Made by a program: the position numbers and the translations under genes | In this document: one piece after another, positions 38,082-46,495 of the stretch | Layout: each line of letters starts with the position of its first letter | How positions within the stretch are numbered: position 1 is the stretch's first letter | The notes under the pieces: generated by a model | Databases searched by the model: none | The model's input: only the letters and a program-made list of their open reading frames with translations | Told to the model about the DNA's origin: nothing | DNA from: Asaia bogorensis | Lineage (GTDB): Bacteria > Pseudomonadota > Alphaproteobacteria > CACIAM-22H2 | Direction: 5' to 3' | Assembly (NCBI GenBank): GCA_945901855.1 | Contig: CAMDLT010000001.1 | Location: 93,188 to 157,187 of the forward strand | DNA: 64,000 nucleotides

Positions 38082-39131
38082 ATGGCTAAGATTCTTGCAT
38101 CCCGTTTGGGCCGCCGCAGCTTGCTTGGCGGCGCTGCCGCCGCTTCGGCCGTTTTGGCGGCGCCGGGTCTCGTGCGCGCCCAGTCGCGCGAACTGGTCGT
38201 TGGGGCCGCGTCCAGCCAGCGCAGCTGGTCGGAAGAAATTATGATTCCGGCCTTCGAGAAAAAGCACAATGTGAAAGTCGTGTTCGAGGGCACGCGTTCG
38301 CTCGTCAATCTTGAGAAGATGCAAAAAAACAAGTCCAAGCAGTATCTCTCGGTCGTGCAGATGGACGACCCTGTGATGATCTTGGCCGTGCGCGAGGGCC
38401 TGCTCGATCCGATTACGGCCGCGAAAGTTCCCAATGCCGCTTCGCTGAAGGCGGGTGTTACGCACATGGACGGGATGTGGGTGAACTACCTGCAGCCGTG
38501 GGTTGGCATTGCCTACAACACAACGCGCATGCCCGTAGCGCCAACAAGCTGGGCCGAAATCTTCGATCCCAAATATAAAGGCCGTGTCATCCTGCCGTCG
38601 TTGCAGAACACCGAAGGACTGATGGGCCTGTTCATCGCCTCGCATTTCAAGACGGGCCTGCCTTTTGTCGAAGCGCAGAAAGACATGGACGCCGCCTTCG
38701 CCAAGCTGAAGGAGATGAAGCCGAACATTCTGATGGCCTATACCCAGGAAGGCCAGGCCTACAACCTGCTCGAGCAGGGCGAGGCGTTCATGGTCGCGGG
38801 CGCCATTTCCACGCTGGCGCTGGCGCGCAAGGCCAAAGGGGCGCCAATCGAACTCGCGGCGCCGAAGGAAGGCACGTTCTCGATGCCGTCGGGCATCGCG
38901 CTTGTCAAAGGCGGCCCGCTTCCCGAACTGGCGGCGGCCTATATCGACATGCTGCTGAGCCCAGAGCTGCAGGCAAAAATTTCGGAAGCGACATTTGCGC
39001 TGCCGACCAATGCCAAAGTGCCGGCGCCCGCGGGTCTTTCCAGCCTCACAATCCATCCGGTCGATTGGGCGAATGTGGCGGCCAACCGCGCCGCATGGGT
39101 CGCGCGGTGGGACCGGGAAATGTCGCTCTGA
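38082..39131 (+). CDS. ABC importer periplasmic binding protein, spermidine/iron type
   Basis: This 349-residue binding protein has a Tat-like leader (LGRRSLLGGAAAASAVLAAPGLVRA) with two arginines before the hydrophobic core, suggesting export of a folded or cofactor-bearing form. The body resembles PotD/Fe3+-type proteins (FEKKHNVKVVFEG, VGIAYNTTRMPVAP, YNLLEQGEAFMVAG). It heads a four-gene importer with ATPase and two permeases downstream. A strong ribosome site AAAAGGAGACC precedes the ATG. Confidence 0.9.
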   Translation: MAKILASRLGRRSLLGGAAAASAVLAAPGLVRAQSRELVVGAASSQRSWSEEIMIPAFEKKHNVKVVFEGTRSLVNLEKMQKNKSKQYLSVVQMDDPVMILAVREGLLDPITAAKVPNAASLKAGVTHMDGMWVNYLQPWVGIAYNTTRMPVAPTSWAEIFDPKYKGRVILPSLQNTEGLMGLFIASHFKTGLPFVEAQKDMDAAFAKLKEMKPNILMAYTQEGQAYNLLEQGEAFMVAGAISTLALARKAKGAPIELAAPKEGTFSMPSGIALVKGGPLPELAAAYIDMLLSPELQAKISEATFALPTNAKVPAPAGLSSLTIHPVDWANVAANRAAWVARWDREMSL

Positions 39132-39145
39132 CGGGCGTCGGCGCC

Positions 39146-40231
39146 GTGGCGCAGGGCCAGGCGTTTCTCGATATTCGCGACGCCGAGAAGGCTTTTGGCG
39201 GCAATCGCGTGCTGGGCGGCGTCGATTTCGCCGTCCAGCGCGGCGAATTTGTGTCGTTGCTGGGGCCTTCGGGTTGCGGCAAAACGACCTTGCTGCGCGT
39301 CGTGGCGGGCCTGCTCGAAGCCGACCGCGGCAGCGTCAAGCTCGACGGCATCGAAATTTCGGGTCTGCCCACGCACAAGCGCGGCGTCGGCGTCGTGTTC
39401 CAAAACTACGCGCTGTTTCCGCATCTGTCGGTGGCGGACAATGTGGCGTTCGGGCTGCGCGCGCAGGGCAAGCCGGCTGCGACGATCGGTCCCATCGTCG
39501 AGAAGTTTCTCGATCTTGTGCATCTTCGCGAGATGGCCTCGCGCACGGTACGCGGCCTGTCGGGCGGGCAGCAGCAGCGGGTGGCGGTGGCGCGCGCTTT
39601 GGCGGTTGCGCCCAAACTTCTGCTGCTCGACGAACCGTTTTCGGCCCTCGACCGCAAACTGCGCGAGACGATGCAGATCGAACTCAAGCGCTTGCTGCGC
39701 GACGTTGGCATCACGACCGTGCTGGTGACGCACGACCAAGAGGAAGCGCTGGTCATGTCCGACCGCGTTGCGGTCATGAACCGCGGCGCCATCGAACAAT
39801 TTGCGCGGCCGAACGAGATCTATCTGCGTCCGCGGACGGCATTTGCGCTCGGTTTTGTTGGCCACTCCACGCGCTTTGCCGGGATCGCTGCGGGCGGCGA
39901 CGACGGCCTTATGCGCATCGATACCCCGATCGGGCCGATATCCGCCAAAGGCAGCTACCTTGCCGGTTCCGCCGTGATGGCCGCGATCCGGCCCGAGCGC
40001 ATTCGCATCGGCGCCACCCTGCGGAGTGCGGCGGAAAATGCAGTCGAAGCGGAACTGGGCGATATTGTGTTCCAAGGATCGAAAGTGCATCTGCATTTTC
40101 GTGCGGGCGATGGGCAGTCGATCTTGGTGGAAACCGGCCAGATGCCGCCCGACCTTGCGGTCGGCAGCCGCGTGCGTTTGTCGTGGTCGGTCGACGACAC
40201 GCTCGTGTTCCCGGCCGAGACTTCGCCATGA
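39146..40231 (+). CDS. ABC importer ATPase, PotA/FbpC-like
   Basis: This 361-residue ATPase has Walker A LGPSGCGKTTLLRV, signature LSGGQQQRVAVARAL, Walker B LLLLDEPFSALDR and a C-terminal TOBE domain (IRPERIRIGATLR..). I choose the GTG at 39146, 15 bp after the binding-protein stop, giving an N-terminus just ahead of AFLDIRDAEKAFGG. An ATG at 39095 overlapping the previous gene is also possible. The stop overlaps the permease start. Confidence 0.9.
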   Translation: MAQGQAFLDIRDAEKAFGGNRVLGGVDFAVQRGEFVSLLGPSGCGKTTLLRVVAGLLEADRGSVKLDGIEISGLPTHKRGVGVVFQNYALFPHLSVADNVAFGLRAQGKPAATIGPIVEKFLDLVHLREMASRTVRGLSGGQQQRVAVARALAVAPKLLLLDEPFSALDRKLRETMQIELKRLLRDVGITTVLVTHDQEEALVMSDRVAVMNRGAIEQFARPNEIYLRPRTAFALGFVGHSTRFAGIAAGGDDGLMRIDTPIGPISAKGSYLAGSAVMAAIRPERIRIGATLRSAAENAVEAELGDIVFQGSKVHLHFRAGDGQSILVETGQMPPDLAVGSRVRLSWSVDDTLVFPAETSP

Positions 40232-41061
40232 AGGGGCGCAGCTTCGACCGCGCCTTGCTGATGGCGGTGCCCGCCGTCCTTTATATGGCGCTGGTCTTTG
40301 TGCTGCCGGTCGCGGGGCTGATGGTCCGCAGCTTTGTCGGGGCCGAAGGTTTTACGATCGCGGGCTATGTCGGGTTTCTGTCCGACCCGTTCAACTGGCG
40401 CGTGATCGGCAATACGCTGCGAATTGCGGCGAGCGTCACGCTCGTATGTTTGATGCTGGGCTATCCGGCGGCGCTGGCGCTGGCGCGCGCGCGCGGCGCG
40501 GTGCAAGTGGCCTTGCTGATCGCGATCATTCTGCCCTTGTCGGTCGGCGTGGTCGTGAAGGCATTTGCCTGGCAGATCGTTTTGCGGCGCGACGGCATCG
40601 TGGCCAATTTCCTGGTGGCGAGCGGCGTTTGGGACACGCCGCAATTGCTGCTGTTTACGCAAACGGGTCTGATCGTCGGCGCCGCCAACCTGTTTTTACC
40701 GTTCATGATCCTGCCGATCTATTCGGTGCTGAAGCTTGTCGATCCGAATATCCAGGATGCGGCGGCGACGCTCGGCGCCTCGCCTGTCTACCGGTTTTTC
40801 CGCGTCGCTGTGCCGCTGGCAATGCCGGGCATCGTCAGCGGGGCCGCGATCGTCTTTTCGCTGTCGGTGTCGATGTACGTGATCCCCAGTCTTCTGATCG
40901 GCGACCGATTCCAAACGCTCGCCACGCTTACGGGCCGCGCGTTTTTGCTGATGCGCAACGAACAGCTGGGCTCGACGACGGCGATGGTGCTGCTGTCGCT
41001 GGCGGTCGCGATCGTGGCGCTGAGCACGCGCGCGCTACGTGCCAAGGGCGATTCGCGATGA
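40228..41061 (+). CDS. ABC importer permease 1, PotB-like
   Basis: This 277-residue protein has about six membrane helices and the EAA loop AAATLGASPVYRFFRVAVPLAMP. With the second permease it forms the heterodimeric channel. ATGA overlaps at both ends join it to the ATPase and permease 2. Confidence 0.93.
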   Translation: MKGRSFDRALLMAVPAVLYMALVFVLPVAGLMVRSFVGAEGFTIAGYVGFLSDPFNWRVIGNTLRIAASVTLVCLMLGYPAALALARARGAVQVALLIAIILPLSVGVVVKAFAWQIVLRRDGIVANFLVASGVWDTPQLLLFTQTGLIVGAANLFLPFMILPIYSVLKLVDPNIQDAAATLGASPVYRFFRVAVPLAMPGIVSGAAIVFSLSVSMYVIPSLLIGDRFQTLATLTGRAFLLMRNEQLGSTTAMVLLSLAVAIVALSTRALRAKGDSR

Positions 41062-41858
41062 CCTTGACCGAACGCGGCGCCAATATCGCGGTGTGGAGCG
41101 TTGCCGCGGCGGTTGTGGTGTTTTTGCTGACCCCCCTGGTCGTCACGATCGTCGTGTCGTTCGGCTCGAGCGCCATTTTCACGCTGCCGCCGCCGGGCTG
41201 GTCGTTGCGCTGGTACCAGCGGCTGCTGGTCCTGCGCGGCCTGTCGGGCACATTGCGCACCTCTATCGAGGTTGCGGGCGTTGCGACATTCGCGTCGATG
41301 GTCATGGGCGGCATGGCAGCGATAGCGCTCGCGCGCGGACGGTTTGCGGGCCGCGAGGGCATCGTTGCGTTTTTGACTTCGCCGCTGATGCTGCCAGGCC
41401 TCGTGCTGGGCATTGCCCTTTTGCAGGCGATCCGGTTCGTTGGATTGCAGGACGTGTGGACGAGCCTCGTGCTTGCGCACGTGATCGTGACCATGCCCTA
41501 TGTGGTGCGCACGCTCTATTCGGCGCTGAGCCTGTTCGATTTTTCGCTGATCGACGCGGCGCGCACCCTTGGCTGTTCGTATCCGCAGGCGATTTTGCGC
41601 GTGCTGCTGCCGAACCTTGCGCCGGCGTTTTTGACTTCGGGTATATTCGCGTTCCTAGCGTCGATGGATAATTACGCGATTTCAATTTTCTTCGCCAACG
41701 CCTGGACCAAGACGCTGCCGATCCAGATGCTGAACTATGTCGAAGAACAGCCCGACCCCACCATCGCCGCGATTTCGGCGGTGCTGATCGGCTTCGTGCT
41801 GGTTTTGCTGCTAATCTGCGAGCGCTTCGTGGGCCTGCGCCGCATCGCAGAGCTGTAG
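41058..41858 (+). CDS. ABC importer permease 2, PotC-like
   Basis: This 266-residue protein has six membrane helices and the EAA loop ARTLGCSYPQAILRVLLPNLAP. It ends the importer operon, 23 bp before the convergent tRNA-Val gene. No clear terminator is seen apart from the repeat flanking the tRNA. Confidence 0.93.
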   Translation: MTLTERGANIAVWSVAAAVVVFLLTPLVVTIVVSFGSSAIFTLPPPGWSLRWYQRLLVLRGLSGTLRTSIEVAGVATFASMVMGGMAAIALARGRFAGREGIVAFLTSPLMLPGLVLGIALLQAIRFVGLQDVWTSLVLAHVIVTMPYVVRTLYSALSLFDFSLIDAARTLGCSYPQAILRVLLPNLAPAFLTSGIFAFLASMDNYAISIFFANAWTKTLPIQMLNYVEEQPDPTIAAISAVLIGFVLVLLLICERFVGLRRIAEL

Positions 41859-41869
41859 GTGGGCGCCCG

Positions 41870-41966
41870 TCCGGTCCGGATGGTGGGCGCTACAGGGATT
41901 GAACCTGTGACCCCTACCATGTCAAGGTAGTGCTCTACCGCTGAGCTAAGCGCCCTCCGGACCGGA
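41870..41966. repeat. 11-bp inverted repeat directly flanking the tRNA-Val gene
   Basis: TCCGGTCCGGA (41870-41880) and TCCGGACCGGA (41956-41966) abut both ends of the mature tRNA sequence. Each is the reverse complement of the other, so on the transcript (minus strand) the 5' leader and 3' trailer can pair perfectly over 11 bp, continuing the acceptor stem. Each arm is itself almost self-complementary. Confidence 0.8.
41881..41955 (-). tRNA. tRNA-Val (anticodon GAC)
   Basis: The minus-strand sequence folds into a full cloverleaf: acceptor GGGCGCT...AGCGCCC, D-arm GCTC AGCGGTA GAGC, anticodon stem CTACC/GGTAG around TTGACAT (anticodon GAC), T-arm with GGTTCAATCC, and an encoded CCA (41881-41883). 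It decodes GUC/GUU valine. It stands alone between convergent and divergent protein genes. Confidence 0.97.
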
Positions 41967-42026
41967 GAGGCGCGAAATATACCGATCCTCGACTTTTTGG
42001 CAAGCTTCGAAACGAATCCAACAAAG

Positions 42027-42920
42027 ATGTCCGTTCCTGCCGACCGCCCCTACGAACCCGATCCGCCCTTCGCGGTCGAGCCGCCGCAAACGCCGCCTGG
42101 ACCGCTGGTCTTTTCCTCGCCCCATTCGGGCGCCCACTATTCGGCCGATTTCAAAGCCGCCTCGCGCCTCGATCCGCAGATGCTGCGCCGCTCGGAAGAT
42201 GCGTTCGTCGACGAGCTGTTCGCGAGCGCCGCGGCCAACGGCGCCCCGTTGCTGAAGGCGCTGTTCCCGCGCGCTTACGTCGATCCCAACCGCGAGCCGT
42301 GGGAGCTCGATCCTGCGATGTTCGAGGGCGCGCTGCCCGCCTTCGTCAACAAAAATTCGCCACGTGCGGCGGACGGGCTGGGCACCGTCGCCCGCGTCGT
42401 GGCGAACGGCGCGGACATCTACCGGCGCAAGCTCGATTTTGCCGAGACCAAACGGCGCATCGAGGCGCTCTACATGCCCTACCACGAAGCGCTGGAGCGG
42501 CTGGTGTCCGAGGCTTGCGCGCGCAGCGGCGCAAGCTTGCTGGTCGATTGCCATTCGATGCCCTCGGTCGGCGGGCCGATGGACCGCGACCCGGGGCGGC
42601 GGCGCCTCGATTTTGTGCTGGGCGACTGCTTCGGCGCGGCGTGCGCGCCCGGCGTGATCGACGCGGCCGAAAAATGCCTGGCGGATTTGGGCTATGCGGT
42701 CGGCCGCAACGATCCTTACGCGGGCGGTTTCATCACGCGCCACTATGGCAACCCCGCGCGCGGACGCCATGCGCTGCAGATCGAGATCAATCGCGGTCTC
42801 TACATGGACGAAATCGAGATCGCCAAGGCGCCGGGTTTCGCCAAACTTCAGGCCGATCTTGCGGCCCTCGTTGCGGCCCTTGCGGCGCTGGCCAAAACGC
42901 TGGAGCGAACGGCGGCATGA
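42027..42920 (+). CDS. N-formylglutamate amidohydrolase family protein (second copy)
   Basis: This 297-residue protein has the family motifs VFSSPHSGAHYSADF, FPRAYVDPNREPWELDP, VDCHSMPSVGG and RNDPYAGGFITRHYGNP. It is a different subfamily from the copy at 2388-3185, which is shorter and lacks these exact strings. It is coupled by ATGA to an acetyltransferase gene. Substrate is an N-acyl amino acid-like compound but unproven. The ATG at 42027 is preferred to a TTG 30 bp upstream. Confidence 0.88.
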   Translation: MSVPADRPYEPDPPFAVEPPQTPPGPLVFSSPHSGAHYSADFKAASRLDPQMLRRSEDAFVDELFASAAANGAPLLKALFPRAYVDPNREPWELDPAMFEGALPAFVNKNSPRAADGLGTVARVVANGADIYRRKLDFAETKRRIEALYMPYHEALERLVSEACARSGASLLVDCHSMPSVGGPMDRDPGRRRLDFVLGDCFGAACAPGVIDAAEKCLADLGYAVGRNDPYAGGFITRHYGNPARGRHALQIEINRGLYMDEIEIAKAPGFAKLQADLAALVAALAALAKTLERTAA

Positions 42921-43456
42921 GCGCGCCTGTCGTCGTTCGGGACAGCGCGGACAGCGACCTTGCCGCGATTCAAGCGATCTACGCGCACCATGTCGAGCAC
43001 GGTTTCGGCAGCTTCGAGGAAGTGCCGCCGTCGCTGGCCGAGATGGCCGAACGGCGATCGGGCGTTCTGGCGCGCGGTCTGCCGTATCTGGCGGCCCAGA
43101 GCGAGGGGACCGTGCTGGGCTATGCCTATGCAAGCGCGTTTCGGCCGCGCGCGGCTTACAGGTATTCGCTCGAGGACTCGATCTACGTGGCGCCGGACGC
43201 GGCGGGGCGGGGCATCGGGCGCCTTTTGCTGTCTGCGCTTCTTGCGCGCGCCGAAGCGTGGGGGGCCCGCCAGATGGTTGCCGTGATCGGCGACACGGGC
43301 AATCTCGGCTCGATCGGCTTGCATACGGCTTTGGGTTTCCGCATGGTAGGCGTGCTCGAAGGCGTGGGCTACAAACGCGGACGCTGGGTCGACAGCGTTA
43401 CGATGCAACGGGTTTTGGGATCCGGCGCAAGCGCGCCGCCGCAGGAGGCAAGATGA
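42917..43456 (+). CDS. GNAT acetyltransferase, phosphinothricin-acetyltransferase type
   Basis: This 179-residue protein has the GNAT signature DAAGRGIGRLLLSALLARAEAWG for acetyl-CoA binding, an N-terminal IQAIYAHHVEHGFGSFEEVPP and GNLGSIGLHTALGFRMVG near the C-terminus. These match the PAT/bar-like N-acetyltransferases, which acetylate phosphinothricin or methionine sulfone-type compounds. Pairing with an N-acyl hydrolase gene suggests acylation-deacylation of related small molecules. ATGA overlaps on both sides. Confidence 0.9.
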   Translation: MSAPVVVRDSADSDLAAIQAIYAHHVEHGFGSFEEVPPSLAEMAERRSGVLARGLPYLAAQSEGTVLGYAYASAFRPRAAYRYSLEDSIYVAPDAAGRGIGRLLLSALLARAEAWGARQMVAVIGDTGNLGSIGLHTALGFRMVGVLEGVGYKRGRWVDSVTMQRVLGSGASAPPQEAR

Positions 43457-44112
43457 CCGCACCGACATTGATCGAGGCGCTGGAGCTGCATAAAAGCGGC
43501 AAGATCGCAGAGGCCGAAACGATCTATGCAGCACTGCTGGCGCTCGACTCGACCGACCTCGACACGCTCAATCTGGGCGGCCTTGCCTTGCACGCGCTTG
43601 GCCAGCGTGAAGCGGCGGCCGCGCGGTTTTTGCGCGCGATCGAACTGGCGCCCGATTTTGCCGACGCGCACGCCAATCTGGGTTCGGTCTACCGCGTGGA
43701 GAACCGGCTCGACGACGCGGCCAAATGTTTTTCGCGCGCCCTCGAACTCGAACCTGCGAACGGGTTGGCCGCAAACAATCTGGGGCTCGTGCGGCTCGAC
43801 CAGGGTTTTGCGCTCGAATCGATCGGTTTGCTGTCGCAGGCGCGCACGCTGATGCCGGGCCAACCCGACATCGTGATCAATCTGTCGATCGCCTACATGC
43901 GATATGGCGACCACGCCCAGGCGCTGGCCATGCTCGACATGCTGACCGAAGCGACGCCGAAGGACAAACGCGCGCATTTCGGCAAAGGGGCGGCGTTGCT
44001 GTCGCTGGGCCGTATCGACGAAGCGCGCGCTGCCCTCGACCGCGCGATCGAACTCGACCCCGACTACAGCGCCGCGATCGACAAGCGCGCTTCGCTGGAC
44101 CGCGCGGGCTGA
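43453..44112 (+). CDS. Tetratricopeptide repeat protein
   Basis: This 219-residue protein is almost entirely helical TPR repeats (about six), for example LNLGGLALHALGQREAAAARFLRAIELAP and ANLGSVYRVENRLDDAAKCFSRALELEP. It has no signal peptide or other domain. TPR proteins serve as docking scaffolds; the partner is unknown. It is translationally coupled to the acetyltransferase. Confidence 0.88.
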   Translation: MTAPTLIEALELHKSGKIAEAETIYAALLALDSTDLDTLNLGGLALHALGQREAAAARFLRAIELAPDFADAHANLGSVYRVENRLDDAAKCFSRALELEPANGLAANNLGLVRLDQGFALESIGLLSQARTLMPGQPDIVINLSIAYMRYGDHAQALAMLDMLTEATPKDKRAHFGKGAALLSLGRIDEARAALDRAIELDPDYSAAIDKRASLDRAG

Positions 44113-44507
44113 ATCGGCGACGGGCGAACGGCGACGGGCGAACGGCGACTGGCGAACGAGATCGGCTTACGCGTCAATCGGCGACAACAGGCGACAGTCG
44201 CCTATATATTCCTTTGATTTTCCACGCATGTCGCCTCGCCGACGATTTTTGGCAACACGCGCGAAAATCGGCACGGCCTGAAAGAAACTCCATATTCACA
44301 ATGAGAAACAGCGCCCGTTCCGCAAACGGAACGTTACGACAATAGCAGCATATTCCTTGCAGTTTGTCAATCCGGCGGCACCCGAAAAGCGGGCTGTTCG
44401 CGACGGGCGCGACGATCGCGTAATAAGGCAGAGGGTCGCCACCAACGCCCGCACGCTAAAATTTGCGATTGCAGTTCGACTGTTTTGCATTTCGAGAGGA
44501 AAAATCG
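44113..44507. other. 395-bp non-coding leader before the SMR exporter gene
   Basis: No gene is supported here. The stretch holds the 14-bp tandem repeats, a GGCGACAGTCGCC palindrome, and a 7-bp stem with CAAA loop at 44316-44333 (CGTTCCG/CGGAACG). From 44210 on it is A+T-rich for this genome. Known guanidine riboswitch consensus elements are not recognisable, although the downstream gene is of the type they control. Confidence 0.5.
44116..44157. repeat. 14-bp tandem repeat, three copies
   Basis: GGCGACGGGCGAAC occurs at 44116-44129 and 44130-44143 exactly, and at 44144-44157 with one change (GGCGACTGGCGAAC). It begins just after the TPR gene stop. Further GGCGAC words follow at about 44175-44198, including the palindrome GGCGACAGTCGCC. 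Confidence 0.85.
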
Positions 44508-44825
44508 ATGGCTTGGGTTTATCTGGGATTGGCCGCTTTCTTCGAAGTGGTTTTCGCCATGGGCATGAAATACGCGGACGGCTTCACCAAGCCCGTGCCG
44601 ACGGCGATTACGGTCGTTGCCGTCGTGTGCGGCCTCGGATTTTTGGGGCTGGCGCTGAAAACTTTGCCGGTCAGCGTGGCCTACCCAATCTGGACCGCCG
44701 TCGGCACGCTCGGCACCGTGATGCTGGGCTATCTGTTTTTGGGCGAAGCGTTGACGCCGCTGAAGGCCGTCTCGGCCCTGCTCATCGTTGCGGGCGTTGC
44801 AGGACTTAAAATTGCATCCACGTGA
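44508..44825 (+). CDS. Small multidrug resistance protein, Gdx/SugE guanidinium exporter type
   Basis: This 105-residue protein has four membrane helices with E13 (the coupling carboxylate) in AAFFEVVFAMGMKYADGFT and the SMR-signature ALKTLPVSVAYPIWT-x-G. The GFT and KTLP patterns match Gdx (SugE) guanidinium exporters rather than EmrE-type drug exporters. It works as an antiparallel dimer swapping guanidinium for protons. The AGAGGAAA ribosome site precedes the ATG at 44508; an upstream ATG in frame adds 15 unmatched residues. It stands alone. Confidence 0.88.
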   Translation: MAWVYLGLAAFFEVVFAMGMKYADGFTKPVPTAITVVAVVCGLGFLGLALKTLPVSVAYPIWTAVGTLGTVMLGYLFLGEALTPLKAVSALLIVAGVAGLKIAST

Positions 44826-44941
44826 CGCGCGCGCCTATTTTTAGGGCAGGGCGCACGCTTGTTTCGGATGCCGCCATCGTGCTACTTATAGCTCAAGATG
44901 TTCGCGAACGAACGTCGTCCAGATATTCGAGGGAGCACGCC

Positions 44942-45946
44942 ATGCCATCGATCACCAATCCGTTTTTGCGCCGCGACGTCTTGCTCGGAGGGGCTGCAAC
45001 GCTTGCGGCACTGGGGCTGCCGCGCGACGCGCGCGCGCAAGAAGTGATCGACCGCGTGCAGTTTCTCGTCGGTTTCGGCGTCGGCGGCGGGTTCGACCAG
45101 ACCGCGCGCGGCACGCAAGAAGCGCTGCAAAAATCGGGATTGGTTGCGAACGTGTCGATCGAAAATCGCACCGGCGGCGGCGGCTCGGTCGCCATCGCCC
45201 ATCTGATCGAAACGGCGGCACGCCAGCAGAACACGCTGATGGTCAACGGCACTTCGATCGTCCAGCGGTCGCTGAGCGGCGAGTTCCGCCAGACATACCG
45301 CGACGTGATGATGGTCAACACGATCACGGCCGAGCTTTTCGGCGTGATCGTCAATCCGGCCTCGCCGCACGCCGATATCAAGGCGCTGACGGCGGCGTTG
45401 AAAACCAATGCGCGCGCGGTCCGCTTTGGCGGCGGCAGCCCGCGCGGCGGCATCGACCATTTGGCGGCGGCGCTCTACCTCAAAAACGCCGGCGTCGATC
45501 CCAAAGCCATGCAGTACATCGCCTATGACGGCGGCGGCAAAGCCATGGCCGGTTTGCTCGGCAATGAAATCCAATGCCTTGTGATGCCCTTTACCGAGGC
45601 GCTGACCCAGATCAAAGGCGGGCAGGCAAAGATGCTGGCGGTCATGAACGACAAGCGCGTGTCCGACGTGCCCAACGTGCCCACGCTGGCCGAGTCCGGC
45701 GTGCCGGGCCAGACGCTTGCCAATGTGCGCGCGTTTTTCATGGCGCCGGGCACGTCGCCCGCGCGCGTCGCCGCCTTTGCCGATCTGCTGGAGCGGCTGG
45801 TCAAGACGCCGGCCTGGGAGGAAGTGCGCGCCCGCAACGGTTGGAACATGTTCTTTACGCGCGGGCAGGCCACGGCCGACTTCTTCGTGCAGCACGAAAA
45901 AGACATCCGCAGCATGCTGGTGGAACTGGAATTCATCAAAGCCTGA
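44942..45946 (+). CDS. tctC: Tripartite tricarboxylate transporter binding protein (TctC/Bug family)
   Basis: This 334-residue periplasmic protein has a Tat-like leader (RRDVLLGGAATLAALG, cleaved near ARA) and the Bug-family fold with FLVGFGVGGGFDQTARG, GGGGSVAIAHL, FGGGSPRGGIDH and TLAESGVPGQT. TctC proteins bind citrate or other dicarboxylates and hand them to TctAB. The rest of the transporter lies 94 bp downstream in the same direction. GAGGGAG ribosome site precedes the ATG. Confidence 0.92.
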   Translation: MPSITNPFLRRDVLLGGAATLAALGLPRDARAQEVIDRVQFLVGFGVGGGFDQTARGTQEALQKSGLVANVSIENRTGGGGSVAIAHLIETAARQQNTLMVNGTSIVQRSLSGEFRQTYRDVMMVNTITAELFGVIVNPASPHADIKALTAALKTNARAVRFGGGSPRGGIDHLAAALYLKNAGVDPKAMQYIAYDGGGKAMAGLLGNEIQCLVMPFTEALTQIKGGQAKMLAVMNDKRVSDVPNVPTLAESGVPGQTLANVRAFFMAPGTSPARVAAFADLLERLVKTPAWEEVRARNGWNMFFTRGQATADFFVQHEKDIRSMLVELEFIKA

Positions 45947-46039
45947 TACTGCTGATATCGCGGTAACCAACATGCCAAGCGCAATTGCCGCCAGCCGATG
46001 CGAGCGGCAATTGCGCCAAAGCGCCGGGGGGCGCAGGAC

Positions 46040-46495
46040 ATGAAGCGCATTCATGCCGAGCGCCTCGTCGCGCTGCTGATTTTGCTGTTTTCGCTCGCCT
46101 ATTTCGTGCTGGCGTTTGCGATCAAGCTGCCCCCCAGTTCCGACGACAGTCCGTTTTCGGCGCGCACATTTCCCCTGGTGCTGGGCCCGCTTGCCATGGC
46201 ACTCGCGTTCGCGCTCGTGCTCAAGCCGCCCGGCGGCGAGGATGTTGGCCGGGGTCTCGCCTGGGGGCGCGCATTGGGATTGCTCGGCTTGATGGCGCTC
46301 TATGCGCTGGCGATCGACCGTCTGGGTTTTGTGGTGACTTCGGCGCTCTTTTTGGCCGGCGGATTTTATGTGCTCGGCGAGCGGCGCCAGCACGTGCTGC
46401 TGCCGATCGCGGCCGTAACGGCGCTTGCTTTCTGGATCATGTTCACGCTCCTCGATGTTCAATTGGACTGGGGCATTTTTGGGCGGATGTTCTGA
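46040..46495 (+). CDS. tctB: Tripartite tricarboxylate transporter small membrane protein TctB
   Basis: This 151-residue protein has about four membrane helices and the TctB arrangement (RTFPLVLGPLAM; AIDRLGFVVTSALFLAGGFYVLGERRQ). It partners TctA. The ATG at 46040 is used; a longer frame starting at 45998 adds 14 unmatched residues. Stop TGA overlaps the tctA ATG. Confidence 0.9.
   Translation: MKRIHAERLVALLILLFSLAYFVLAFAIKLPPSSDDSPFSARTFPLVLGPLAMALAFALVLKPPGGEDVGRGLAWGRALGLLGLMALYALAIDRLGFVVTSALFLAGGFYVLGERRQHVLLPIAAVTALAFWIMFTLLDVQLDWGIFGRMF

Noticed and set aside
41870..41966. Flanking repeats as phage or island attachment sites at a tRNA
   Set aside because: The copies are inverted and flank the tRNA on both sides with no integrase gene or tRNA 3'-end duplication.
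44395..44425. Two ACGR-like loops (CGCG-ACGG-, CGCG-ACGA-) as a guanidine-II riboswitch
   Set aside because: The flanking bases do not close the loops as required, and the two hairpins share a stem, so only one could form at a time.
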